Of a stretch of DNA of 25,074 nucleotides, positions 1 through 8,801 are shown piece after piece. The stretch comes from Minisyncoccota bacterium (GTDB taxonomy: Bacteria > Patescibacteriota > Minisyncoccia > UBA6257 > HR35). Each line of letters opens with the position of its first letter. The first letter of the stretch is position 1. The notes under the pieces were generated by a model. That model did no database searches. It was not told the origin of the DNA and saw nothing but the letters and a program-made list of their open reading frames with translations. Both the position numbers and the translations under genes were made by a program. The stretch lies in assembly GCA_938048445.1 (NCBI GenBank), contig CALIVE010000033.1, positions 1-25,074 of the forward strand. The letters are read 5' to 3'.

Positions 1-422
<422 letters not shown>

Positions 423-500
423 ATTCCAGCCTGGACAATTAAAGGCCTTGTTCTTAAGGGAACAGTAAAATCTTCAAAGACATCAATTCTTTCTTTTTAA

Positions 501-529
501 ATTATATTCAAACTTAAAGGGAAATTCAA
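501..529 (-). promoter_or_regulatory. Probable 16S rRNA operon promoter
   Basis: On the minus strand there is TTGAAT (524-529), a 17-nt spacer, and a perfect TATAAT (501-506). This is a sigma70-type promoter directed at the rRNA gene, with a predicted start near 494 and a leader of about 70 nt before the mature 16S end. It lies only 8 nt downstream of the murE-like stop codon, and I see no terminator between the two. The leader contains a small GTTC/GAAC hairpin around 449-464. Confidence 0.8.
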
Positions 530-536
530 GTAAGAA

Positions 537-1916
537 TTATTTAGAAAATTTATTTTTCTTAGAATTATTCTCTTTAATTTGATTTAATATTTCTAAAACA
601 ATCTCTTTTTCATTCCATGGAATAGAACCTTCTTTGGTTTCAATTGTTGGTTCATTGCCTTTACCAGTTAAAACTACGATATCATTAGCTTTTGCTTGTT
701 TTAATAAATATTCAATGGCTTCTTTTCTGTCTTCGATAATTTTATAAGGTTTTTCGAATTCATACTCATTAAAATAAAGCTTTAATCCAAATTCTATTTC
801 CTTCATTATTTTTAAAGGATCTTCATCAAAGGGATCTTCATTAGTGATAACAATTTCATTACAATATTTTGCAGCTACTTTTCCTATTTCCGGCCTCTTC
901 CATTTATCTCGATGACCTCCTGCAGAACTTATAAGACAAAGAAGTCTTTTTGGTTTAAAGATAGCCCAAATATTTTTATAAATTTCTTCCAAGGATTGGG
1001 GTGTATGGGCATAATCTATAATTACTTTAAAGCTTTTCGTTGGAATTACTTCAAAATGACCAGGTAATGGTTCAATTTCTTTTAAATGATCTTTAACAGA
1101 TTTAAGCGGAATTTGCAAGGCTTTTAAAACTGCAAGCGCTGCTAAAATATTGTAAAGATTTTGTTTCCCCCAAAGTTTAGTGAAATATTTTTCTTCTTTA
1201 TCTTCATTTAAAACAAAATAAGAACCTTTTTGTGTTAATTGAAATTTTATTATTTGAAGATGATTAGGCTTTTGAGGATTTCCTTCAAAACCAAAGGTGA
1301 TTTTTTGTTCGGCAGGAAAAGATAAAAAGTAATCTGCATAGAAATCATCAGAATTAGCAATTATAGTTTTTTTCACTTGCTTACCTTTGAAATATTTAAT
1401 TTTCCCTTTTAATAGATTCTGGAAAAGCTTACCTTTATCTTTCTTATATTTTTCAAAACTACCATGATGCTCAATGTGTTCAGGATGGAGGTTTAGAAAA
1501 ACGCAAATATCAAAATCAATGAATTTATGACGATTTTGCATTAACCCTTCGGAGGTAGCTTCAATAACTGCTATTTCACAGCCCTCATCAACAGCTTTTT
1601 TTAAAAACTCTTGTAAAAACCAACGTCCTGGCATTGTTATTCTTGACCTATTTTCTTCAACCTTATCATTGATATAAAAATATTGCGAAGAAGAAAGCGC
1701 TGTTTTAATTCCTAAATAGGTTAGGAAAGAATAAATTAAATAACAAGTAGTAGTTTTACCTTTTGTTCCCGTAACTCCAATAACTACTATTTTTCTTGAA
1801 GGATCCTTGTAATAAATAAAACCTGTAAATGCCCAAAGATAATGATAAAAATTAATTAAAAATTTAGGGATAAATTTTCTTATTCTTTTTTTAATTTCCT
1901 TTAATTTGTCAATCAT
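537..1916 (-). CDS. murE: MurE-like Mur ligase (UDP-N-acetylmuramyl-peptide synthetase family)
   Basis: ATP-dependent amide ligase of the Mur family, expected to add an amino acid to a UDP-MurNAc-peptide in peptidoglycan precursor synthesis in the cytoplasm. Visible motifs are the P-loop GVTGTKGKTT (residues 47-56), a HPEHIEHHGS segment with downstream KDKGKLF holding the lysine that is carbamylated in Mur ligases, GHFEVI and VIIDYAHTP, a GGHRDKWKRP segment, and a C-terminal TGKGNEPTI. The P-loop is about 65 residues nearer the N-terminus than in E. coli MurE, so the UDP-binding first domain is essentially missing and replaced by a basic, aromatic helix. The MurE specificity motif DNPR is replaced by EDPF, so meso-DAP is unlikely and the substrate cannot be named. 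The start codon overlaps the upstream 39-aa gene by 8 nt. Confidence 0.82.
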   Translation of the reverse strand: MIDKLKEIKKRIRKFIPKFLINFYHYLWAFTGFIYYKDPSRKIVVIGVTGTKGKTTTCYLIYSFLTYLGIKTALSSSQYFYINDKVEENRSRITMPGRWFLQEFLKKAVDEGCEIAVIEATSEGLMQNRHKFIDFDICVFLNLHPEHIEHHGSFEKYKKDKGKLFQNLLKGKIKYFKGKQVKKTIIANSDDFYADYFLSFPAEQKITFGFEGNPQKPNHLQIIKFQLTQKGSYFVLNEDKEEKYFTKLWGKQNLYNILAALAVLKALQIPLKSVKDHLKEIEPLPGHFEVIPTKSFKVIIDYAHTPQSLEEIYKNIWAIFKPKRLLCLISSAGGHRDKWKRPEIGKVAAKYCNEIVITNEDPFDEDPLKIMKEIEFGLKLYFNEYEFEKPYKIIEDRKEAIEYLLKQAKANDIVVLTGKGNEPTIETKEGSIPWNEKEIVLEILNQIKENNSKKNKFSK

Positions 1917-2028
1917 AGAACTTAGAAATTATTTTTTGAATCTTTTCTTTAATTTCTTTTTCTGAAATTAAATTACTTCTCATTGTTCTTTTCAATTCTC
2001 TTATATATTTTCTAAGGCTTTTGGGCAA
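1909..2028 (-). CDS. Small basic protein, 39 aa, TTG start
   Basis: The frame can be opened from 2106, but that would overlap the LCP gene by 95 nt. A TTG at 2028-2026 gives a 39-residue protein beginning M-PKSLRKYIRELKR, overlapping the LCP gene by 17 nt and the murE-like gene by 8 nt, in line with the spacing of this operon. The protein is highly charged (Lys/Arg/Glu), probably helical, and has no membrane segment. It resembles short uncharacterised proteins I recall from Parcubacteria that begin with a similar L-[KR]-K-[YF]-I-R stretch, but I cannot verify this. It fills what would otherwise be the only 95-nt gap between genes here. Function unknown. Confidence 0.6.
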   Translation of the reverse strand: MPKSLRKYIRELKRTMRSNLISEKEIKEKIQKIISKFYD

Positions 2029-2941
2029 TTTTTTCTTTAATTTTTTCTCTGATAATTTCTCTAATTTTTGTATATTCTCCAACTCCATTTTTGGGAAATA
2101 AACCATAAGCTAAGTAATTTTGGCTGCCAAAAAAAATTTCATAATTACCATCTTGCCAAATATTTTTATCATAACCAATATGAATTTCGTGAATATTATT
2201 TGATGGAATCTTTGATATTTTTTTAATTAACTTAACAATTTCATCCAAACTTAAATTTGTTTCATAATGATTTTTGGAATTAATAACAAATGCTGCAATT
2301 TTCAACAATTTCTCCAAAGGTTCTTTCATTAATTGTTCTTTTAGAGATTTCATAATTATAAATTGATTTTTCATCCTTGTAAAGTCCCCATCTGGATAAT
2401 ATCTTGACCGAGCCACAAATTCAACCCATTCACCACTGAGTGTATAAGTTCCTGGTTTTAAAGTATATCCTGAAACTGCATCAGTAACTGGATAAATTAA
2501 TTTTATTTTTAACCCTCCTAATTGATCAATAACCGAACGCATCAAATAGGAATCAATCAAAATATACTTATTTGTTTTTATACCTGAAAAATTAGTAACT
2601 TCTTTTAATAATTCTTCCTTTTTCCCCAAACCATATAAGGAATTTATTTTATAAAATTTGCCATCAATCTCAACAATTAAATCTCGTGGGATATGAATAA
2701 CAAAAATATGGTTATCTTTAAGATAAAGTAAAAAAATCGCGTCAGTATTTCCTTGGCCATAATGATTACCTGACATTTTTCCTAAAAATAAAATTGATTT
2801 AGTTTCTTGAGGAATTAAGAAATTTTCTAAATTTTCTTTAACAAATAAAATTTTTTTGTCAGCATATATAAAACTAAACAATAAAACAAGAAAGAGGCTT
2901 ATTAAAATAAATAAAATTAAAATACCGAAGGTTTTTTTCAT
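2012..2941 (-). CDS. LytR-CpsA-Psr (LCP) family cell-wall polymer ligase
   Basis: LCP enzymes transfer undecaprenyl-linked glycopolymers onto peptidoglycan on the outer face of the membrane. Residues about 5-27 form one N-terminal membrane anchor. The catalytic domain follows, with a FLGK segment, a GNTDAIFLLY stretch near residue 65, the IPRD motif, and SRYYPDGDFTRMKNQ, which matches the conserved LCP R-x-D-x-R-x-x-Q phosphate-binding region. The length of 309 aa is normal for the family. It lies 7 nt downstream of the Clp-like gene. With the Mur ligase next to it and the sugar transferase further along, it points to a wall-attached surface polysaccharide. The exact polymer is unknown. Confidence 0.85.
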   Translation of the reverse strand: MKKTFGILILFILISLFLVLLFSFIYADKKILFVKENLENFLIPQETKSILFLGKMSGNHYGQGNTDAIFLLYLKDNHIFVIHIPRDLIVEIDGKFYKINSLYGLGKKEELLKEVTNFSGIKTNKYILIDSYLMRSVIDQLGGLKIKLIYPVTDAVSGYTLKPGTYTLSGEWVEFVARSRYYPDGDFTRMKNQFIIMKSLKEQLMKEPLEKLLKIAAFVINSKNHYETNLSLDEIVKLIKKISKIPSNNIHEIHIGYDKNIWQDGNYEIFFGSQNYLAYGLFPKNGVGEYTKIREIIREKIKEKIAQKP

Positions 2942-2948
2942 TTTTAAA

Positions 2949-5435
2949 TCAAAGAGTCTTGAAAATGAAATTTTCTTGAAAATCTACTAAAAACTTAGTT
3001 CCTTTATTTATCTCTTTATTTAAAAGCAATTCTGATAGGGGGCCAATAATTTCCTTGTCTAAGGTTCTTTTAAGCTCACGGGCACCATATATTTCATTAT
3101 AACCTAATTCAATAATCTTTTCTTTAGCAGAACTTGAAAGCTCTAAAGAAACGCCAAACTTTTGAAAAAGAATAACATTAAAATCTTGAACTAATAAATC
3201 AACGATTTGCTCTAAATCTTCTTTAGATAAGGTTTTGAAAACAATTATTTGTGAGAATCTATTTAAAAGCTCGATAGGAAAGATTGTTGAAAGTTTGTCT
3301 CTAATAATTGGGCTTAATTTTTCAATATCTTCACCTTTCTGAATTGCCTCTTTGATAAAATCTGATAGAGCATTTGAAGTGCAGATAATTAAAGTATTAG
3401 AAAAATCAACAATTCTATTATAACCATCTTTAATATAACCCTCATCAAAAATTGGAAAGAAAAGATTTAAAACATTGGGATGAGCTTTTTCAAATTCATC
3501 TAATAAAATTAATGTGTAAGGCCTTCTTAAGATTGTTTCAGTTAAAATACCGGGAATTCTTTTTTCTTCATTACCAATAAGCTTTTCAATATCCTCTGGT
3601 TTTTGAAATTCAACCATATCGAGCCTTAAGATTTGGTCTTCACCGCCAAAATATATTTTTGCTAATGTTTTAGCAAGTTCAGTTTTGCCAACTCCCGTAG
3701 GTCCGACAAATAAAAATACAGCAATTGGACCAGATTTTTTAAGTCCAGTTCGATAAATTCTTAAAGTTCGAGCAACTTCTTTAACCGCATATTCCTGATT
3801 AACCAATCTTTGATGAATAATTTTTTCTAAATTTTGGAGAATATATTTTTCTGATTCCAAGGGTGCCTTGACAGGAATACCAGTTATTTTAGTAAAGACA
3901 TCACCAACTATTTCTGGAGTAATAATATTTACTTTTAAAGTCTTAGCAAAACCTATTGTTTCTAAAAGAAGATCTCGAGCTGATCCCGGTAAAGGTTTAT
4001 GTTTTAAAAATTTATTAGCCAAAATCACAGCTTTAGATATAGATTGAGGATGAAAAATAATCTGATATGATTTCTCCCATAGAATTGCTTCTAAGGAAAG
4101 AAGAACAATAGCTTCATCAATATTTAATTCTTCAACTTCAATTATTTCGAATAAATAACTTAAATTAAAGCTTGCCGCAGATCGAGAAAAACCTTCGGAA
4201 GTAATTGTAGCTACAATTGGGAGATTGAAATTTATAATATATTGACTGATTAAAGGCCAACAAGAAACGAATAATTCAGAAAGAAGAACATTTTGAAGTT
4301 CTGGAATATAAAGGATAACATTTCTTGAACTTATTGCCTCATTTAAAATTAACTGAATATTTGTTAGAAATTCATCGGGATCTAAAGCATATATTTGAGG
4401 AATATCAATTTTGATTAGACGATAATCAAAATATCTTTCAGGAACTTGATCCTTAGATAAAAGAAGGGCTAAATGCCAAACTATTACTTCACGGCCACTG
4501 CCTTCGCGACCTACTATTAAAAAATTAATTTTATTTTCTTTTTCAATTAATGAATTTATTCTTTCAATTTCTTTTTTATGACCAACGATTAAACCAATCT
4601 CTCCTATCTCTGCTAAATAAGTTAAATCTTGACCAACCTTATCTAAAATAGGGGTTGGCATACTTGTCCAAATCCTATTAAGCCATCTTCTTCTTTTTGT
4701 TATTCCCAAAAAGACAGCTAAAGGTTGATGTTTCTCTTTTAAAAATAGGATTTTTTTATAATGTTCTAAAACAATTGCTGGTCTCAGATTTTCACTTATG
4801 ATATTATTCTTGTACAAAATTTCTTCAACTAAAGGATTTTTAGATTCAACTAATGCTAAAAAAATAGCGCTAAAATTTATTTTGGGAAAATTGTATTCTT
4901 TTGAAATTTCATAAGCTCGAATTAACAAAGGTTCTAAATTTTTAACAATCAAGTTTATTAATTTATCTTCAATATCCAAAAAAGTAGATTCTTCTTTTAA
5001 ATTCAAAAAGTATTTGATTTCGTTTTTTAAATTCTTTATATCAACATTTAGCCGATAGGTTAATTTTTTTATTTCAGGAATATTCAAAAGTTTATATAAA
5101 AGAACCAGGAATAATTTGTTAGGAGTTTTTAGGGCTTCAGTATCTTTAACGGCATCGAAAATAAAAAATTTCATTTGTAAATCAATAAAATCATTAAGAT
5201 TTTTTGATTTTTCAAACCTAAGATCTTTTAAAGTTTTTTTCCTTAAAAATAGGAAATCAAATATATAAATAAAAACTATCCAAAAGCCAATTATCTTTAA
5301 AATTGGAATCTTTGTTATTAAAAAACTAATTCCTAAAAAGAAAATTAAAAATTTAAAAGAAATTAAAGAAATTTTAAAAAGAAATTTTAAACCCCAAGGA
5401 ATATAAAGAATTTTTAAATCGAACCGGTAGTCCAT
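2949..5435 (-). CDS. Membrane-anchored ClpA/ClpC-like AAA+ ATPase with a degenerate first ATPase domain
   Basis: An 828-aa HSP100-like protein. Residues about 15-65 form two hydrophobic segments, which is unusual for soluble Clp unfoldases. A weak Clp N-like region (around IFLALVES) follows. The first AAA module has a broken Walker A (GREGSGRE, near residue 310, Lys replaced by Arg) and an altered Walker B (ILYIPELQ). The second module is intact: GPTGVGKTE near residue 577, LILLDEFEKAHP near 640, the LLNRFS arginine-finger segment and the C-terminal GARELKRTLD of the Clp D2 small domain. I see no [LIV]GF loop for docking ClpP, so it may act alone or with a different partner. Its start overlaps the 114/119-aa membrane protein by 22 nt, suggesting that the two work together. 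Exact role unknown. Confidence 0.85.
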   Translation of the reverse strand: MDYRFDLKILYIPWGLKFLFKISLISFKFLIFFLGISFLITKIPILKIIGFWIVFIYIFDFLFLRKKTLKDLRFEKSKNLNDFIDLQMKFFIFDAVKDTEALKTPNKLFLVLLYKLLNIPEIKKLTYRLNVDIKNLKNEIKYFLNLKEESTFLDIEDKLINLIVKNLEPLLIRAYEISKEYNFPKINFSAIFLALVESKNPLVEEILYKNNIISENLRPAIVLEHYKKILFLKEKHQPLAVFLGITKRRRWLNRIWTSMPTPILDKVGQDLTYLAEIGEIGLIVGHKKEIERINSLIEKENKINFLIVGREGSGREVIVWHLALLLSKDQVPERYFDYRLIKIDIPQIYALDPDEFLTNIQLILNEAISSRNVILYIPELQNVLLSELFVSCWPLISQYIINFNLPIVATITSEGFSRSAASFNLSYLFEIIEVEELNIDEAIVLLSLEAILWEKSYQIIFHPQSISKAVILANKFLKHKPLPGSARDLLLETIGFAKTLKVNIITPEIVGDVFTKITGIPVKAPLESEKYILQNLEKIIHQRLVNQEYAVKEVARTLRIYRTGLKKSGPIAVFLFVGPTGVGKTELAKTLAKIYFGGEDQILRLDMVEFQKPEDIEKLIGNEEKRIPGILTETILRRPYTLILLDEFEKAHPNVLNLFFPIFDEGYIKDGYNRIVDFSNTLIICTSNALSDFIKEAIQKGEDIEKLSPIIRDKLSTIFPIELLNRFSQIIVFKTLSKEDLEQIVDLLVQDFNVILFQKFGVSLELSSSAKEKIIELGYNEIYGARELKRTLDKEIIGPLSELLLNKEINKGTKFLVDFQENFIFKTL

Positions 5436-5758
5436 TTATAAATAAGCCATGTTAATAAAAACGGCAAAGTCATCCATAAAAATAGAGTTAAAAATACAAA
5501 GAAAATATTAAAAAGATGTAAAAAGATTGAAATAAAAATCAAAATTATTCTCAAAGGAATGGCATAGAAATAAGCTTCAATACTTCTAATTCCATAGAGA
5601 GGTTCAAAAAAATGTTTTAAATTTAATCTGAGACTAAATTTTCTTTCAATAATCGATGAATTTTTTGTATATTCATTGAAGAAAAACTTGGAAGCATCAA
5701 TAAACCAAAATTTTAAAAATCTGTAAAAATCATTTAAAATCTCTTCGAAAATTGACAT
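5414..5758 (-). CDS. Small membrane protein of unknown function (about 114 aa)
   Basis: An aromatic-rich protein with a conserved-looking middle (LNLKHFFEPLYGIRSIEAYF) and two strongly hydrophobic helices covering roughly its last 45 residues. It resembles uncharacterised CPR proteins with an F-F-[KE]-P motif, from memory only. Translation could begin at 5773 (119 aa), but the ATG at 5758 is preceded by a GGGGA stretch at suitable distance and gives the cleaner start MSIFEEIL. It overlaps the start of the AAA+ gene by 22 nt, implying coupled translation and a shared membrane function. No enzymatic motif is visible. Confidence 0.7.
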   Translation of the reverse strand: MSIFEEILNDFYRFLKFWFIDASKFFFNEYTKNSSIIERKFSLRLNLKHFFEPLYGIRSIEAYFYAIPLRIILIFISIFLHLFNIFFVFLTLFLWMTLPFLLTWLIYKWTTGSI

Positions 5759-5773
5759 TAAAAATATCCCCAT

Positions 5774-7036
5774 TTAAAATAATCTCTTTAATTCTTTTTG
5801 CTTAAATTCCTTCTCTTCTTTAAATATTTTAACAATTCCATATTCACCATCATAGCCTGGTTCAATATAAATTTCATTATTAAAAAATTTTTTAATAGCA
5901 AACAAAACATCTTTGGGAATATTTTTTAGCATATTTTCATAATCATTAGGGTTCAAGAAAAAATTGAATTCGGTTTGATAAATCTCTAAAATTTTAAAAT
6001 ATATTTCCAAAACCTTTTTTGAAGAAGGATCAGATTTTAAAGCTTCAGCAATTATTTCTGTTAAAGGAATGATATGTTTAAAAGGTGGCCGAGCAGGGTC
6101 AATAAAATTTTTATCTCTATCAGCTAACTTTTCAACTCTACTCAAAACACCTATTGTTACTTGTTTCAAACAATTTGGACAAATGTAATTATTTTTCTTT
6201 GATTCTTCTGGAGAAAATCTTATCCCACAAATTCTATGGCCATCATAATGATACTTACCTTCCTCAGGAAAAAATTCAATTGTCATTATTATCTTATTTT
6301 TTTCATCAGGATTTTTTAGTGATTTTAAAAGAGAATAAAAAGATGCTTCTTCTAATTCAAAAATTGTGGCCTCTCTTCCAATACGATGAGTATAAGGAGA
6401 ATGCGAATCAGAAAAAGATACAATTTGGAAATCATCAAGCTGGGATAGTCGCCAATTCATTGCTGGATCACTGGAAAGGCCGGTTTCAACTGCATAGATA
6501 TATTTTTTGTAATCTCCAAAGGCTTCATCAATTGAATCAAAACCTGACATCGAACCAAATAAACTAAACCATGGTGTCCAGATATGAGCAGGAATTATAA
6601 TTGAATGTTCATTAATATCCATAGCTATTTTAATTATTTCAACAATATCAATACCTAAAATAGGCCTACCATCAGCATTTAGGTTTCCAAAAACAGATAT
6701 CCTTTTATTGAATTTTTCAACATCTTCTATATTAGGGAATAAAACCAAATAGTGGATTCTTCTAACTTTATTATTTTTCGAATAAATAGAACTAATCTCA
6801 CAACTTAAGACAAAATAAATATTATCTTGAGAATTTTTTAATTTATAAAAGCCCAAACCATTGCTTACAAGCTTTTCCTTTATCTCTTTAAACCACAAAG
6901 GGTGTGTAAAATCTCCTGTTGCTAAAAGATTTAAGCCTTTGAGTTTTGCCCAGTAATTAAGATTTTCTAAATCTAAATCCTTAGAACAGGCTCGGGAATA
7001 TTTTGAATGAAGATGTAAATCAGCATAAAATTTCAT
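5774..7036 (-). CDS. Endonuclease Q-like PHP-domain DNA repair nuclease
   Basis: A 420-aa protein matching the TIGR00375/EndoQ family. The N-terminal PHP metal-binding motif DLHLHSKYSRA (residues 6-16) is followed by the family-typical TGDFTHP, an IIIPAHIWTPWF segment and SFSDSHSPYTHRIGREA. Further on come the diagnostic YHYDGHRICGIR, a Cys cluster (CG... then CPNC, probably a zinc site) and VEKLADRD. Known EndoQ enzymes nick DNA 5' of deaminated bases (uracil, hypoxanthine, xanthine) and abasic sites. They are described mainly from Thermococcales and methanogens and from a few bacteria. The length matches the archaeal proteins. It lies 15 nt downstream of the site-2 protease gene and 1 nt or more upstream of the small membrane protein. 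Substrate range here is inferred. Confidence 0.88.
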   Translation of the reverse strand: MKFYADLHLHSKYSRACSKDLDLENLNYWAKLKGLNLLATGDFTHPLWFKEIKEKLVSNGLGFYKLKNSQDNIYFVLSCEISSIYSKNNKVRRIHYLVLFPNIEDVEKFNKRISVFGNLNADGRPILGIDIVEIIKIAMDINEHSIIIPAHIWTPWFSLFGSMSGFDSIDEAFGDYKKYIYAVETGLSSDPAMNWRLSQLDDFQIVSFSDSHSPYTHRIGREATIFELEEASFYSLLKSLKNPDEKNKIIMTIEFFPEEGKYHYDGHRICGIRFSPEESKKNNYICPNCLKQVTIGVLSRVEKLADRDKNFIDPARPPFKHIIPLTEIIAEALKSDPSSKKVLEIYFKILEIYQTEFNFFLNPNDYENMLKNIPKDVLFAIKKFFNNEIYIEPGYDGEYGIVKIFKEEKEFKQKELKRLF

Positions 7037-7051
7037 TTAAAAATTATAATT

Positions 7052-8107
7052 TCATTTACTAATCTTTTTTAATATATCTTTAATAGTTATTAGAATCATT
7101 AGAAAGATTAGAAAGGCAAAACCTAAAATATTAATTATGTTCTCTATGTTAACGGGAATTTTTCTTCTTATAAAAAATTCTCCTAAATAGATGAAAAATC
7201 TGCCACCATCTAAGGCTGGAAAGGGTAAAATATTAATTAAAGCTAAATTTAAAGAAACAAGAGCAGTAAAATGTAAAACATAACTTAACCCTAAAATTCT
7301 CATTTGGGTATAAATATCATAAATCCCTAAAGGGCCAACAACTTCTTTGGCAATTTTTGCTTCTTTAAATAATTTAATGAAAAAATCCTTAAAAGCAATC
7401 GAAAGATTATAAATTGTCTCATAGGTTCTTATAAATCCAAAATAAAAATTTTGAGGGAACTTCTTTTTTTCAAGTTTGATTGAAGAAAAAGCAATGCCTA
7501 AGGGACCGATACTATCTTGCATTGATGGAATCAATTTAGTTTCAAATTGATAGGGCCCTCTTTTAACTCCGATTATTATTTCTTCGCCGATATAGTTTTT
7601 TAAAACATCTCTTAAATTTTTATAAGAGTCTATTTTTATATCTTCTCCTTTATACCTGAAATAGATAATTTGATCGCCGATTTTAAGCCCAGCCTTTTCT
7701 GCTGGTGAATCTGGATAAACTTGTAAAATTGTAATATTTTCAAATTTCTCTGAGTACTCAGGAAGGCCAACCAAGTAACCAAAAGAAAATATAAAGTAAG
7801 CAAAAATTATATTGAATAATACTCCTCCCAAAACAATTAAAATCTTCTTGATAGGAGGTTGAGCCAAAAATCCCTGTGGATCATTAATATCTGTTTCTCC
7901 TCTTAATTTTACAAAGCCTCCAAATAATATTAAATTTAAAGAGTAAAGAGTTTCTTTGAATTTAAAAGAAAAAATTCTTGGAGGAAAACCTAACCCGAAT
8001 TCTTCAACACCAACCTTTAAAATTTTTGCAAAAATAAAATGGCCAAATTCATGAACAATTATTAAAACACTTAGAAAAATTAAGAAAATTAAAAGATTTT
8101 CTATCAT
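7052..8107 (-). CDS. rseP: Site-2 protease, RseP/M50 family intramembrane zinc metalloprotease
   Basis: Cleaves transmembrane helices within the membrane, for example anti-sigma factors or signal-peptide remnants. The zinc motif HEFGH is at residues 19-23 in the first hydrophobic helix. A single PDZ domain spans about residues 120-200 (VYPDSPAEKAGLKIGDQI). The second catalytic motif, NILPFPALDGGRF, lies in a C-terminal helix. The length of 351 aa suits a one-PDZ M50B protease. The start overlaps the frr stop by 4 nt. A site-2 protease gene next to frr is common in bacteria. No dedicated anti-sigma factor is seen in the window, so the substrate is unknown. Confidence 0.92.
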   Translation of the reverse strand: MIENLLIFLIFLSVLIIVHEFGHFIFAKILKVGVEEFGLGFPPRIFSFKFKETLYSLNLILFGGFVKLRGETDINDPQGFLAQPPIKKILIVLGGVLFNIIFAYFIFSFGYLVGLPEYSEKFENITILQVYPDSPAEKAGLKIGDQIIYFRYKGEDIKIDSYKNLRDVLKNYIGEEIIIGVKRGPYQFETKLIPSMQDSIGPLGIAFSSIKLEKKKFPQNFYFGFIRTYETIYNLSIAFKDFFIKLFKEAKIAKEVVGPLGIYDIYTQMRILGLSYVLHFTALVSLNLALINILPFPALDGGRFFIYLGEFFIRRKIPVNIENIINILGFAFLIFLMILITIKDILKKISK

Positions 8108-8646
8108 TGTAAAATTTCTTTTTCTTTTTCTTTAAATAATTCTTCGATTTTTTTGTTAAACTCTTCAATCTCTTTATCAATTTTTTCTTTAGTTTTATAA
8201 AATTGATCCTCAGAAATTGTTTTATTCTCTTTTTTAATTTTTATTTCTTTTAGAAAATCATCTCTTATTTTCCTTGATCTGATACGATAATCTTCTTTTA
8301 GCTGATTAAGATTTTTCAAAAGCTCCCTTTTTGTTTCTTCAGTCAGAGGCGGAAATGTTACTAATAATGAATTTTTTTCTTTAATTATACTACCACCAAA
8401 ATTTGTTTTTTTTAAATCCCTTTCAATATCAGAAATTATATTAGGATCCCAAGGTTCAATTTTGTATTTTAACAAATCTATCTGAGTAATACTTGCTAAA
8501 GATTTTAAGTCAAATTTTTTACCATATGTCTCAATCATAACATTTTCTAACCAATGTAAAGCAAAACGATAACTTCTTATCTGCTTCAACTTTTCTCTGA
8601 CTTCAGAAATTAATTTTTCTAATTCCTTTTTAAAATCTTCAATCAT
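8104..8646 (-). CDS. frr: Ribosome recycling factor
   Basis: RRF works with EF-G to split the post-termination ribosome and free mRNA and tRNA. The 180-aa length is normal. The hallmark segment LLVTFPPLTEETKRELLKNL and the basic RIRSRKIRDDFLKE helix are present, followed by a long C-terminal coiled-coil helix rich in Lys and Glu. The central domain is somewhat divergent. Its ATG overlaps the stop of the upstream 52-aa gene (ATGA), and its stop overlaps the site-2 protease start by 4 nt. Confidence 0.93.
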   Translation of the reverse strand: MIEDFKKELEKLISEVREKLKQIRSYRFALHWLENVMIETYGKKFDLKSLASITQIDLLKYKIEPWDPNIISDIERDLKKTNFGGSIIKEKNSLLVTFPPLTEETKRELLKNLNQLKEDYRIRSRKIRDDFLKEIKIKKENKTISEDQFYKTKEKIDKEIEEFNKKIEELFKEKEKEILQ

Positions 8647-8801
8647 CTCAAATGTAAAATTTCAATAAAATAAGGAGCTAATTTAGTCCCTGCATCTTGA
8701 ATAAATTTTAACAATTGTTCTTCAGAAATACCTAAACCTATTAAATAAACTATTAAACCTATTATAAAAACAATTTTTAAGAAATTAAAAGCTTTATCCA
8801 T
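8643..8801 (-). CDS. Small single-pass membrane protein, 52 aa
   Basis: A short open frame filling the space between the delta' gene and frr. It starts with ATG at 8801, inside the last codons of the delta' gene (8-nt overlap), and ends in a TGA that overlaps the frr ATG by 4 nt. The protein begins MDKAFNFLK, then has a hydrophobic helix (about residues 9-24, IVFIIGLIVYLIGLGI) and a short amphipathic tail ISEEQLLKFIQDAGTKLAPY. The translation-coupling geometry on both sides argues that it is real. Function unknown. Confidence 0.65.
   Translation of the reverse strand: MDKAFNFLKIVFIIGLIVYLIGLGISEEQLLKFIQDAGTKLAPYFIEILHLR

Noticed and set aside
6154..6567. 137-codon plus-strand open frame inside the EndoQ-like gene
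   Set aside because: Antisense shadow of a well-supported gene; no recognisable protein features.
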